A DNA stretch of 64,000 nt from Halobacillus ihumii (lineage in GTDB: Bacteria; Bacillota; Bacilli; Bacillales; Halobacillaceae). This document shows positions 25,672-34,037 of this stretch, in pieces. Made by a program: the position numbers and the translations under genes. The stretch spans positions 3,730,636-3,794,635 of the forward strand of contig NZ_CACVAO010000001.1 of the NCBI RefSeq assembly GCF_902726645.1, written 5' to 3'. Below the pieces are notes generated by a model. That model was not told the origin of the DNA, searched no databases, and worked only from the letters and a program-made list of their open reading frames with translations. How positions within the stretch are numbered: the stretch's first letter is position 1; every line of letters begins with the position of its first letter.

Positions 25672-25810
25672 GTTTTTTATGAAGAAAGAATAAGAGAGCT
25701 TTATCCGGAGTTAGAAATAAACCAAATTGAAGTGAATGATATTGGTCAAAATAATGATGTGTTAAATATTGAAATACACTAGGTTTCAGATTCCCATAAT
25801 ACATAAGTGA
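25672..25810 (+). pseudogene. Remnant of an aminoglycoside-phosphotransferase-like (APH) gene, N-terminal end only
   Basis: The frame reads YEERIRELYPELEI..IEVNDIGQNNDVLNIEIH and then stops. GQNNDVL followed by a strand is the usual opening of APH-family kinases. In another frame the next bases give GFQIPIIHK, which resembles the following FRFPKY motif. A frameshift and early stops have therefore destroyed it, and the kinase core is absent. Confidence 0.5.
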
Positions 25811-25960
25811 CAATAAAAAAATTATCCTTTGATAGTGGAAGCCGCTTTGTCATTACAGCTTTACTGATAAAAAGTGTAAAGGATAGTTGCGTTAATAATC
25901 ATAGAATAATACTAGGTGACATTGCAATAATCGTTTTTAGTAAGGGGGGGAATTGTTTAA

Positions 25961-26521
25961 ATGAAAAGAATTTCACTAACAATGGTGAGAAAAGATTTGT
26001 TGAATATTCCTAAATATAGACTTCCAGCTGGATTTCGAATTAGATTGTTTAGAAAAGGCGACGAACACAACTGGGCTAGAATTGAAGCAAGCGTAGATGA
26101 ATTTTCAAATGAGGATTCTGCACTAAAACACTTCAATAAAGAGTTTGGACCACATATTGATGAAATGACAAAGCGTTGTGTATTCATTGAGAATGAAAAC
26201 GGCGAGGAAATAGGAACAGCTACAGCATGGTATGGCGACTTAAAGGGCGATGGCGAAATATCTGGCAGGATACATTGGGTAGGTATTGTTCCTGAATATC
26301 AGGGAAGAAAACTTTCAAAACCATTACTTAGTGCAGCTATGAATCTTTTGGGCCGTCACCACTCAAAAGCTTACCTTACTTCTCAAACTACAAGTTTTCA
26401 AGCCGTCAATATGTATCTAAACTACGGATTTGAACCTTTCATTACATCTCACAGTTGTTATGAAGCCTGGTCCTTGTTGAAAGATACTTTAAATCGAGAA
26501 ATATTGGATAAAAATGGCTGA
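25961..26521 (+). CDS. GNAT family N-acetyltransferase
   Basis: 186 residues. The acetyl-CoA site is in WVGIVPEYQGRKLSKPLL (Q/R-x-x-G/K-x-x type, with the glycine of the loop replaced by lysine). The late strand and helix TSQTTSFQAVNMYLNYGFEP are typical of GNAT. GGIGTATAWYG-like strands come before. The acceptor is unknown. AAGGGGGGG lies at 25941-25950, nine to ten bases before the ATG. Ends just before a strong terminator. Confidence 0.8.
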   Translation: MKRISLTMVRKDLLNIPKYRLPAGFRIRLFRKGDEHNWARIEASVDEFSNEDSALKHFNKEFGPHIDEMTKRCVFIENENGEEIGTATAWYGDLKGDGEISGRIHWVGIVPEYQGRKLSKPLLSAAMNLLGRHHSKAYLTSQTTSFQAVNMYLNYGFEPFITSHSCYEAWSLLKDTLNREILDKNG

Positions 26522-26556
26522 CTTTCTATTAAAAATATCATTCATTTCTGTAAGAG

Positions 26557-26586
26557 TAAGCCACCCATCTGGGTGGTTTATTTTAT
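26557..26586 (+). terminator. Terminator after the GNAT gene
   Basis: Stem AAGCCACCCA / TGGGTGGTTT, then TATTTTATTT. Confidence 0.8.
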
Positions 26587-26760
26587 TTGACAGTTCATAT
26601 TTTTCAGATCCATCAATAGACCTTCTATTTGCTGGTGTCTGTCTGAAATACAGCACAACAAAAAGCAAATATCTCAAAAGTAATTTGAAAAATTTTACTT
26701 TAATTGAAACCGGTTTCCTTTTAAATCCGTACTACTGATAACGAAGGATGGGGAGGAAGT

Positions 26761-27090
26761 ATGATGAAGAATAAAAGTTCCCCCAGGTTATTTGTTGTAA
26801 TGTGGTCACTGCTTTCTTTTGTTTCTCTAATAGGGTGTTCGGAGGAAAGTGAGCGTATAAACGATGAACTGATTACTTTGCAGGAATATAGTCAGCTAGA
26901 GCGCGGAATGACTTATGAGAAGGTTGTTAAGATAATTGGCGGTGAAGGAAAAAGTATGAGCGAAAAGGGAGAAGGTAAAACGGAACAAACATTAAACTAT
27001 GTATGGGATGGGACAGCTCCTAACTCATTTGTATCGGTGAGCTTTCAAGAAGGTAAGTTAGTAACTACTATGCAAAAAGGTCTTAAGTAA
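26761..27090 (+). CDS. Lipoprotein with SmpA/BLIP-like domain (DUF3862-like)
   Basis: 109 residues. Signal peptide with lipobox LIGC (Cys near 26). The mature part reads ITLQEYSQLERGMTYEKVVKIIG, then NYVWDG and FVSVSFQEGKLVTTMQKGL. This is the repeat-like beta-lactamase-inhibitor/SmpA fold found in DUF3862. Such proteins are small surface lipoproteins of unknown role. GGGGAGGA precedes tandem ATG codons (26761, 26764); either may be used. Confidence 0.7.
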   Translation: MMKNKSSPRLFVVMWSLLSFVSLIGCSEESERINDELITLQEYSQLERGMTYEKVVKIIGGEGKSMSEKGEGKTEQTLNYVWDGTAPNSFVSVSFQEGKLVTTMQKGLK

Positions 27091-27493
27091 GTCCCACTGG
27101 AGCTGTTCTATTATTACTTAGAACTTAATAGGGGAAGTTATTCAAACAGACGTTTTGACCTTTCTAGAGGAATTACAATTGTAATTTATGCTTCAATAAA
27201 AAGAGAAATAATCCAACAGGGTTGTTTCTCTTGTTCCATCATCCTTGGAAGCTGCACCAAAGGTTGTTCATAAGGTAAATCGGTCGCTATAAATATTATG
27301 GAGCCATATTTTAAAGGGTTTGTATATTTATGTCGAGATTGTAAAAGTTATACTTAAAGGACGGAACAAGTTGGTAATCCATCACCTTCTCAATTGATTA
27401 TGGGAAATTTAACCATATTGTTTTTCGCTCCTATCATTCTTAAATCTAATTTAGAAAACTGACAGGCTTGCTATTTTAAAGGAGGTTTTTATT
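27091..27493. other. 403-base gap before the catalase gene
   Basis: No convincing coding frame. It holds a 16-base palindrome (27171-27186), a possible hairpin with arms AAGAGAAA / TTTCTCTT (about 27198-27231) that could end the lipoprotein transcript, and the catalase ribosome site AAAGGAGG. I see no sigma-B-type sequence here. Confidence 0.6.
27171..27186. promoter_or_regulatory. Palindrome AATTACAATTGTAATT, possible PerR/Fur-type operator
   Basis: Perfect 16-base palindrome. It resembles the PerR box (TTATAAT-ATTATAA type), and catalase genes are common PerR targets. A TTGACC at 27155-27160 lies just ahead, so the site would overlap a promoter. It is 308 bases from the catalase start, which weakens the case. 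Confidence 0.35.
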
Positions 27494-29143
27494 TTGTCGG
27501 AGAAAAAAGGTAATAAAGCTTCAAATGGAAAGGACATGGAGCGTGAGACGTTAACGACACGTCAGGGACGTCCTGTGACGGATAACCAAAATATCCGTAC
27601 GATTGGAAATCGTGGTCCAGCCACACTTGAGAATTACCATTTTATCGAAAAGATCTCCCATTTTGACCGGGAAGAGGTACCGGAGCGTGTGGTACATGCA
27701 CGAGGATCTGGAGCTTTTGGATATTTTGAAGCGTACGGGAAGGTTGGAGATGACCCAGCAGAGAAGTATACTCGCGCGAAAGTGTTTTCGGGTGCTGGGA
27801 AGAAAACACCACTAATGGTTCGTTTTTCAACAGTGGCAGGAGCAAAAGATTCACCGGAAACAGATCGGGATCCACGTGGCTTTGCGATAAAAATGTACAC
27901 GGAAGATGGAAACTGGGATCTGGTAGGGAACAACTTGAAAATTTTCTTTATTCGTGATGCGATGAAGTTTCCTGATATGATTCACGCATTTAAAGCTGAT
28001 CCTGCTTCGAACGTGCCAGATCCTCGGCGGATGTTCGACTTTGTTTCCCGTTCACCAGAGGCTACGCATATGATTACATTCGTGTTCTCTCCGTGGGGTA
28101 TTCCAGCTACATACCGCCATATGCAGGGTTCTGGTGTAAATACCTACAAATGGGTAAATGACAAAGGCGAGGCTGTGTTGGTGAAGTATCACTGGGAGCC
28201 GAAGCAAGGTATCCGTAACTTAACACAAGAAGAGGCAAGTGCTATTCAAGCGAAGAACGTCGCTCATGCGACACAAGATTTATATGAAGCGATTGAGAAC
28301 GGAGATTATCCGGAATGGGAGCTCTTTGTGCAAATCATGGAGGATGACTATCATTCGGAACTCGATTTTGATCCGCTCGATGATACAAAACTTTGGCCGG
28401 AGGATAAATTCCCATGGCTGCCAGTGGGACGTATGGTCCTTGATCGCAATCCAGAAGATTTCCATGCGGAGATTGAGCAGGCTGCCTTTGGTACAGGGGT
28501 TCTTGTGGATGGAATGGACTTCTCAGATGATAAAATGCTGCAAGGTCGTACCTTCTCATACTCCGATACGCAGCGCTATCGTGTAGGTGCCAACTATTTA
28601 AATTTGCCTGTGAACGCATCGAAAGCGTCTGTTCGGACGAACCTTCATCGCGGCCAGATGGACACCCGCGACCCGAAAGAGTCTGGAGATAATCCACATA
28701 TTAACTATGAGCCATCGATGGTGGGCGGCCTTCAGGAAGCAAGTGATGAAGATCGACACCCGCACCGCCCAACGTTTAATGAGGCAGCTATGAGTGCACC
28801 CATTGATCGTCCCAACAACTACGGTCAAGCGGGCGAAACGTACCGCAGCTTTGAAGATTGGGAGCGCGATGAATTAATCAATAACCTCTCCGATGCGCTT
28901 GCGATATGTGACAAGCGAATTCAAGAAGCCATGGTTGAACACTTCACACAAGCCGATGAAGAATATGGCCGCCGTGTGAAGGAAGGAATCGAAAAGAAAG
29001 TGAAAGAAATCCAGGAAATGAAAGACGAAGACAAAGTTCCAGGCCGTAAAGCCATTAAATCAAAATATGGAGAAGGTTCATTAGCTGAGAACGAAGCAGC
29101 AAAAGATGCAGTGAAGAAAAGCCACGAATCTGATCCTTATTAA
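27494..29143 (+). CDS. Monofunctional heme catalase (KatA/KatX type)
   Basis: 549 residues. The catalytic histidine lies in [15 protein letters not shown], the Asn in [14 protein letters not shown], and the heme-ligand Tyr in [44 protein letters not shown] is also typical of clade 3 catalases. The length exceeds the 480-residue vegetative KatA and is close to B. subtilis KatX, due to an extra charged C-terminal tail (about 480-549, rich in Lys and Glu). It breaks hydrogen peroxide into water and oxygen in the cytoplasm or spore. TTG start with AAAGGAGG upstream. Whether it is vegetative or spore-linked cannot be told. Confidence 0.95.
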   Translation: MSEKKGNKASNGKDMERETLTTRQGRPVTDNQNIRTIGNRGPATLENYHFIEKISHFDREEVPERVVHARGSGAFGYFEAYGKVGDDPAEKYTRAKVFSGAGKKTPLMVRFSTVAGAKDSPETDRDPRGFAIKMYTEDGNWDLVGNNLKIFFIRDAMKFPDMIHAFKADPASNVPDPRRMFDFVSRSPEATHMITFVFSPWGIPATYRHMQGSGVNTYKWVNDKGEAVLVKYHWEPKQGIRNLTQEEASAIQAKNVAHATQDLYEAIENGDYPEWELFVQIMEDDYHSELDFDPLDDTKLWPEDKFPWLPVGRMVLDRNPEDFHAEIEQAAFGTGVLVDGMDFSDDKMLQGRTFSYSDTQRYRVGANYLNLPVNASKASVRTNLHRGQMDTRDPKESGDNPHINYEPSMVGGLQEASDEDRHPHRPTFNEAAMSAPIDRPNNYGQAGETYRSFEDWERDELINNLSDALAICDKRIQEAMVEHFTQADEEYGRRVKEGIEKKVKEIQEMKDEDKVPGRKAIKSKYGEGSLAENEAAKDAVKKSHESDPY

Positions 29144-29220
29144 TAGAGGGTGCAGCGAGACAGTAATTTGTCTAAAATCCTTGTAACCTTTTCGTGAAAA
29201 GTATAGAGATTAAACTATTT

Positions 29221-29259
29221 ACAGAGCCTGTTTTGAAGATAACAGGCTCTGTATTTTTT
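29221..29259 (+). terminator. Terminator of the catalase gene
   Basis: Perfect 12-bp stem ACAGAGCCTGTT / AACAGGCTCTGT, then ATTTTTT. Confidence 0.88.
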
Positions 29260-29266
29260 CATTGAA

Positions 29267-29962
29267 TTATGACATCCGATCTAGCTCCAAAGGCAAAAAC
29301 GCATATTCTCCATGCTTTATAATTTCACATTTACGAACCGGAACAGGGTGTTTAAAAATCGGGCCATCTATTACAGTGGTATGGAATTCGCCACCTTCTC
29401 CGCATGGGTCAATCCCACGAGCTTCAAGCTCCTTCACGTATTCGTGGGTTAACGTTCGTCCTAGATCGTACTCTCGCATTCCTAATGATAGATTAACCGT
29501 TACAATGATCGTTAAAAATCCTAGATTAATGAACTCTTCGACAGCTTCACGATGATTCATTTCCCATAAAGGCATCCCAAGCTTTAATCCAGCATTCTTC
29601 GTAACTTTATCATGCCAGCAGCCATGAGCAGGCATATCTAAATCTCCTGTTACTAACACTTCTGATCCTTTATTTTTAGCTGTTTCTAAAAGGCGTATAA
29701 ATACTTTTTCATAATCTGTCCAACTTGCAGCGGCAGTATATACTGGCAAACCTATAGATTCAGCTTGAACACGTATGAGTTCCGGCGGCATTCCATGGGA
29801 TCTGGAACGTTTTCCTTCTTCCTCCAGCATGACGATCAGTCCAACCGCTTCTCCAACCTTCGCTGCTTTATATAAAGCTAAGACACTATCTTTTCCACCG
29901 CTAAATGAAGCTATAAATTTATGCCCGCGAGCATTATTTTTCCAATCCATTACTTTTGCCAT
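29267..29962 (-). CDS. Dph6-type ATP pyrophosphatase (diphthine--ammonia ligase family)
   Basis: 231 residues. The PP-loop SFSGGKDSVLALYKA near residue 20 binds ATP. The C-terminal GIDPCGEGGEFHT is the hallmark of the Dph6/MJ0570 family. Since bacteria lack diphthamide, the bacterial members must modify something else; the substrate is unknown. ATP-dependent amidation is the expected chemistry. Convergent with the catalase gene. Confidence 0.85.
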   Translation of the reverse strand: MAKVMDWKNNARGHKFIASFSGGKDSVLALYKAAKVGEAVGLIVMLEEEGKRSRSHGMPPELIRVQAESIGLPVYTAAASWTDYEKVFIRLLETAKNKGSEVLVTGDLDMPAHGCWHDKVTKNAGLKLGMPLWEMNHREAVEEFINLGFLTIIVTVNLSLGMREYDLGRTLTHEYVKELEARGIDPCGEGGEFHTTVIDGPIFKHPVPVRKCEIIKHGEYAFLPLELDRMS

Positions 29963-30055
29963 TCATATCTTTCCCCTTTATTCTAATGACTTTTTTCACG
30001 ATTTCTTTCCTTACATTATTTCATATTTTATATGGATTGTGCCTTTTATTTATGA

Positions 30056-30235
30056 AGAGATCATGATCATGGAGTGTTTATTAAAAATAGTTATAGAGAT
30101 TTGACTTCAGCGTTATTCGAGCAAAATACGGATGGAATAGTAAAAGTAATCCCAAACACTTCCCACATGTTACATTGGGATGATCCTAATTCAGTAGTTG
30201 ACGAGATAAGAAAAAACTGGTCACATTCATATTGA
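30056..30235 (+). pseudogene. C-terminal remnant of an alpha/beta hydrolase
   Basis: One open frame reads DHDHGVFIKNSYRDL... and ends NTSHMLHWDDPNSVVDEIRKNW then a stop. The Asp region (GDxDHGV) and the final NTxHMLHWDxP are the C-terminal part of an alpha/beta hydrolase with its catalytic histidine. The nucleophile part is absent and the fragment lacks a start. Confidence 0.55.
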
Positions 30236-30342
30236 AGTAACGGAGACTGAACAAGGGTATTGCCACTTCTCTATTTTGCCGATGAAAAAGATAGCATCAT
30301 TTTAAACATAAATAATTTCATGACATTAATTTAGGCTTTTTT

Positions 30343-30351
30343 CATACAATA
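30343..30351 (+). promoter_or_regulatory. Possible sporulation (sigma-E/K) -10 box of cwlJ
   Basis: CATACAATA fits the mother-cell -10 pattern CATANNNTA and lies 17 bases before the start codon region. The -35 side is not clear. Confidence 0.3.
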
Positions 30352-30367
30352 TTTTGGGGTGAAAAAA

Positions 30368-30805
30368 ATGTCAATCGTAAAATACACAAGTAAAGATGTT
30401 GCTCTAATGGCAAGGATGATGAGAGCCGAAGCCGTAGGGGAAGGGAAACAAGGAATGTTGTATGTCGGAAATGTAATTGTTAATCGAGATAAAGCTGATT
30501 GTTTAGATTTTGGTGATGTAAGAACAATTCGTGAAGTCATTTTTCAAGTACAGGGAGGAAATTATTCTTTCGAAGCAGTGCAAAAGGGAAGTTTATTTTA
30601 TAAAAGAGCGAGAGATGTTGAGAAAAGATTAGCAAGAAAGAATTTGAATTTTTGGAGACAGCACCCGGCAAAATATGCGCTTTGGTATTTCAATCCATTT
30701 GCTGCTGAATGTCCTCCAACATGGTACGGTGAGCCTTTAACGGGCCGGTTTAAAAATCATTGTTATTATGAACCGGCAGCGGGAACATGCCCTAGTGTTT
30801 ATTGA
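30368..30805 (+). CDS. cwlJ: Spore cortex-lytic cell wall hydrolase CwlJ
   Basis: 145 residues, the usual CwlJ length, without signal peptide. SleB/CwlJ marks: MMRAEAVGEGKQGMLYVGNV with the catalytic Glu, NRDKADCLDF, REVIFQVQGGNYSFEAV, and CPPTWYGEP...RFKNHCYYEP. It degrades spore cortex peptidoglycan during germination and normally sits in the coat. GGGGTG precedes ATG 30368; an in-frame GTG at 30359 overlaps that site. No gerQ nearby. Confidence 0.92.
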   Translation: MSIVKYTSKDVALMARMMRAEAVGEGKQGMLYVGNVIVNRDKADCLDFGDVRTIREVIFQVQGGNYSFEAVQKGSLFYKRARDVEKRLARKNLNFWRQHPAKYALWYFNPFAAECPPTWYGEPLTGRFKNHCYYEPAAGTCPSVY

Positions 30806-30850
30806 GTTATGATAGTATTTCTCTAGTTTTAAAGATGAAGGCGTTGACTC

Positions 30851-30937
30851 ATGAAGATAAGGGTGCCAAGAGCTGAAGACGTTGAGCTTAATAATTTTGA
30901 ATACAACTTCTCGTGGAAAGAGCGCAATTCTAAGTAG
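30851..30937 (+). pseudogene. Short remnant, possibly N-terminus of a GNAT gene
   Basis: 28 codons beginning MKIRVPRAEDVELNNFEYNF, like the start of some acetyltransferases, but the frame runs straight into a terminator and stops. Weak evidence; listed as a decayed fragment. Confidence 0.25.
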
Positions 30938-30955
30938 TGAATTGCGCTCTTTCTT
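30917..30955 (+). terminator. Terminator downstream of cwlJ
   Basis: Perfect 14-bp stem AAAGAGCGCAATTC / GAATTGCGCTCTTT, 8-base loop, T-rich tail. Confidence 0.85.
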
Positions 30956-30967
30956 TGTGTCCAATTA

Positions 30968-30996
30968 TTGACAAAACTCAGAAAGGTACATATGCT
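30968..30996 (+). promoter_or_regulatory. Promoter of cadC-cadA
   Basis: TTGACA, 17-base spacer, TATGCT. The -10 box lies directly upstream of the CadC-type operator. Confidence 0.75.
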
Positions 30997-31004
30997 AGTT
31001 ATAT

Positions 31005-31030
31005 AAATAATCAAACAAGTATTTGAATGT
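31005..31030 (+). promoter_or_regulatory. CadC operator
   Basis: AATAATCAAA-CAAGTA-TTTGAATGT: inverted repeat TCAAA...TTTGA with flanks matching the ArsR/CadC operator of Gram-positive cad operons. It overlaps the start of transcription, so bound CadC would block the promoter until Cd, Pb or Zn binds. Confidence 0.75.
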
Positions 31031-31040
31031 AGGTGATGAA

Positions 31041-31412
31041 ATGTCAGAGGAAATTTTGAAAAGCAGTACAAAGGATACGTGTGATACGTTTTGTTTTGAT
31101 GAACAGAAGGTGGAGCGGCTTCAACCTCAAATAGAGGAGGTTGAAGGAGTAGAGTTAATCTTTAAAGCGTTATCCGATGCTACACGACTCAAGATAGCGT
31201 ATGCCCTAACGTTAGATAAGGAATTGTGTGTGTGTGATGTCGCGAATATTATCGGATCAACTACGGCTACAGCTTCTCACCATTTGCGCCTATTACGGAA
31301 TATGAGATTAGCCAAGTATCGCAAAGAAGGCAAATTGGTATTCTATTCCTTGGCAGATGAGCATGTCCACCAGCTCGTTTCGATTGCCATGATTCACTCT
31401 AAAGAAGGATAA
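31041..31412 (+). CDS. cadC: Metal-sensing ArsR/SmtB repressor CadC
   Basis: 123 residues with a winged helix-turn-helix (IIGSTTATASHHLRLLRNM recognition region). It has both CadC cysteine sets: C-D-T-F-C near the N-terminus and ELCVCD in the alpha-3 region, which together bind soft metals. C-terminal His residues (DEHVHQLVSIAMIH) fit the alpha-5 zinc site. It represses the cad operon, releasing the operator when metal binds. Start 31041 chosen over the ATG at 31023 because AGGTGAT precedes it. Confidence 0.93.
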   Translation: MSEEILKSSTKDTCDTFCFDEQKVERLQPQIEEVEGVELIFKALSDATRLKIAYALTLDKELCVCDVANIIGSTTATASHHLRLLRNMRLAKYRKEGKLVFYSLADEHVHQLVSIAMIHSKEG

Positions 31413-31471
31413 AAGGTTAACAAGATATCTTATAAACTGAAACATTTATCGGGATTAGTGGAGGAATTGAT

Positions 31472-33994
31472 ATGAGTAACAAACGAGAACAAATTCATAA
31501 AAATTGTTGCACAGGTGAGGAGTGTTCATCAGAGGAAACACAAACAACTGCAGTCACGGAAAGAACTCCTTCATGCTGCGAAGAGGAAACTCAAGTAGCA
31601 GCTCCATCTTCTGCTTGCTGCGGGAATGATGATTGTGCGGAAGATGACTTAACCATTAGCCATGGACAAAGTGGAAACTCGCTTGAAACATTGGAGTATC
31701 AGGTGAAAGGGATGGATTGTCCTTCTTGTGCGGCTACCATTGAGAAAGGGCTTAAGAAAACAAAAGGAGTAGAGACGGTTCAAGTCAACTACAGTACTGG
31801 TAAATTGACTGTCGAGGCTGATTTTTCCTTAGTTTCAGAGCAGATCCCGAAACAGGTCCGAAAATTAGGATTTGAGGCAGAGTCTGTTCCTGCGAAGACT
31901 AGGAAGACTATGCAAACCTATACGGTAGAGGGAATGGATTGTGGTTCCTGTGCCATGACGATTGAAAAGCACCTTACTAAAAACCCGAAGGTAAATGAGG
32001 TACGTGTGAATTTTTCTACAGGGAAAATGCAAATTGACCACGATACCACTGACGAGAATGTGGTAAAAGAGGTAGAAAAAGCTGGTTTTAGCGCTTCTCT
32101 TGAATCAAGCGGGGGGAAACAAACAGAAACGACTGACAAGAAGCAAGGAGTGTCTCTAACAACCCTTTCAGGTCTCTTCTTAGCCCTTGGATTCATTGTT
32201 TCTTTTGCTGCCACTACCCCAACTGTAAGTACGGTTTTGTATGGCGCATCCATAATCATTGGCGGCTATAAGCCAGCAAGAAGTGCTTTTTATGCTATCA
32301 AAAGTGGATCACTAGATATGAATGTACTCATGGCATCAGCAGCCATTGGGGCGGTATTGATTGGTGAGTGGTTTGAAGGAGCCATGGTTGTTTGGTTGTT
32401 TGCATTAGGAAATACATTGCAGAACCGATCCATTGAACGAACAAGGGAATCGATTCGGAGTTTAATCAATCTTGCCCCTTCTGAAGCTTCCGTAAAAATC
32501 GGGGATGATTTGGTACGTAAACTTGTAGAAGACGTTTCCGTAAATGATACGATCGTGATCAAACCAGGGGAGAAGATCCCCCTTGACGGAAGGGTTATTT
32601 CAGGATCTTCAAGTGTCAATCAGGCTCCCATCACAGGAGAATCAATGCCTGTTGACAAGAAACAAGACGATACGGTTTACGCGGGAACGGTAAATGAGAG
32701 TGGATCATTAGAAGTTCACGTTACGAAATTAGTCGAAGATACGACGATTGCAAAGATTATTCATCTTGTAGAGGAAGCCCAAGAGCAAAAGGCTCCAACC
32801 CAAGCGTTTGTGGATCGTTTTGCAAAAATTTATACACCGATTGTTTTCGGCCTGGCTTTACTACTGATGTTTCTTCCTCCTTTAATAGGACTTGGGGCTT
32901 GGGGAGAATGGATTTATAAAGGAATTGCATTATTGGTCGTTGCATGTCCTTGTGCTTTAGTCATTTCGACCCCAGTAGCCATTGTATCGGCGATTGGAAA
33001 TGCCGCTAAAAATGGCGTTTTAATCAAAGGAGGTACATTCTTAGAAAAAGCAGGAGCTATCAAAGCGATGGCTTTTGATAAGACAGGGACTTTGACAGAA
33101 GGGAAGCCCAAAGTTTCCGAAGTGTTATCTTTACATGGCGATCAAGAGGAACTAGTAAGGATTACACGAACCATTGAAGAACACTCTACCCATCCGATCG
33201 CTCAAGCAATCTCGTCCTATGCTGCTGAACGGAACATTGCTGTGAGAAATGGAAGATCCTTCAAAAACCTTGTCGGCAGAGGGGCCCAAGCCACCATAGA
33301 CGGAGTGGAGTACTTCGCTGGCAATCCTAAGTTGTTCCACGAAATGAATGTGTCTCTGACGGATTTAGAAGATCGGATTCAGTCCTTACAGCAGGAAGGA
33401 AATACGCTCGTACTGGTAGGGACTCGTTCAGAGGTTGTAGGAGTGATCGCTGTTGCTGATCCTACCCGGGATATTGCCGTTCAGGCCATTCAAAAGCTAA
33501 AGAGTGTTGGCTTGGAAGAAATGGTGATGTTAACGGGTGATAACGACGGAACAGCTAAGAAAATTGCGGCCCAAACCGGCGTCGATCGTTACTTTGCAGA
33601 ATTGTTGCCGGAGGATAAGGTGACAGCGGTGAAGAAACTTCAGGAAGAAGGAAAAAGTGTGGCGATGGTCGGTGATGGCATAAATGATGCTCCAGCTCTT
33701 GCGACAGCTGATCTTGGGATCGCGATGGGTGGTGCTGGAACGGATACGGCCATGGAAACTGCTGACATCGTTCTCATGGCGGATAACTTAGAAAAACTTC
33801 CTCATACGATCAGTTTGAGCAGAAGAGCCTTAACAATTATTAAACAAAACGTATGGTTCTCCTTGCTGACCAAATTCGCAGCCCTGCTATTAATTTTTCC
33901 GGGGATTTTAACGTTGTGGATGGCTGTATTAAGTGACACCGGTGCTGCATTGTTGGTGATCCTCAATAGCATGAGGTTATTAAGACAGAAATAG
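31472..33994 (+). CDS. cadA: Cd/Zn/Pb-exporting P1B-type ATPase CadA
   Basis: 840 residues. N-terminal order: a Cys-rich, acidic leader (1-65) with CC and CxxxxC-like clusters; two heavy-metal domains, GMDCPSC (about 76-140) and GMDCGSC (about 152-215); then the membrane helices. Translocation motif CPC is in VVACPCALVIS, the phospho-site is DKTGTLTEGKP, the HP motif is in HSTHPIA and the hinge is GDGINDAP. It pumps Cd, Zn and Pb out at the cost of ATP. Two heavy-metal domains plus the Cys-rich leader is richer than the single domain of classical plasmid CadA. ATG with GTGGAGGAATT upstream, in operon with cadC. Confidence 0.95.
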   Translation: MSNKREQIHKNCCTGEECSSEETQTTAVTERTPSCCEEETQVAAPSSACCGNDDCAEDDLTISHGQSGNSLETLEYQVKGMDCPSCAATIEKGLKKTKGVETVQVNYSTGKLTVEADFSLVSEQIPKQVRKLGFEAESVPAKTRKTMQTYTVEGMDCGSCAMTIEKHLTKNPKVNEVRVNFSTGKMQIDHDTTDENVVKEVEKAGFSASLESSGGKQTETTDKKQGVSLTTLSGLFLALGFIVSFAATTPTVSTVLYGASIIIGGYKPARSAFYAIKSGSLDMNVLMASAAIGAVLIGEWFEGAMVVWLFALGNTLQNRSIERTRESIRSLINLAPSEASVKIGDDLVRKLVEDVSVNDTIVIKPGEKIPLDGRVISGSSSVNQAPITGESMPVDKKQDDTVYAGTVNESGSLEVHVTKLVEDTTIAKIIHLVEEAQEQKAPTQAFVDRFAKIYTPIVFGLALLLMFLPPLIGLGAWGEWIYKGIALLVVACPCALVISTPVAIVSAIGNAAKNGVLIKGGTFLEKAGAIKAMAFDKTGTLTEGKPKVSEVLSLHGDQEELVRITRTIEEHSTHPIAQAISSYAAERNIAVRNGRSFKNLVGRGAQATIDGVEYFAGNPKLFHEMNVSLTDLEDRIQSLQQEGNTLVLVGTRSEVVGVIAVADPTRDIAVQAIQKLKSVGLEEMVMLTGDNDGTAKKIAAQTGVDRYFAELLPEDKVTAVKKLQEEGKSVAMVGDGINDAPALATADLGIAMGGAGTDTAMETADIVLMADNLEKLPHTISLSRRALTIIKQNVWFSLLTKFAALLLIFPGILTLWMAVLSDTGAALLVILNSMRLLRQK

Positions 33995-34024
33995 GGGGAG
34001 GCCACCCTATTTCTCTTTTTTTGC
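33988..34024 (+). terminator. Terminator of cadCA
   Basis: Stem GAAATAGGG / CCCTATTTC with a T tail after CTC; it overlaps the end of cadA. Confidence 0.8.
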
Positions 34025-34037
34025 TTCAATAAATGCC

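Noticed and set aside
28335..28697. 120-codon frame antisense to catalase
   Set aside because: Shadow of the strongly biased catalase coding sequence; no ribosome site or homology.
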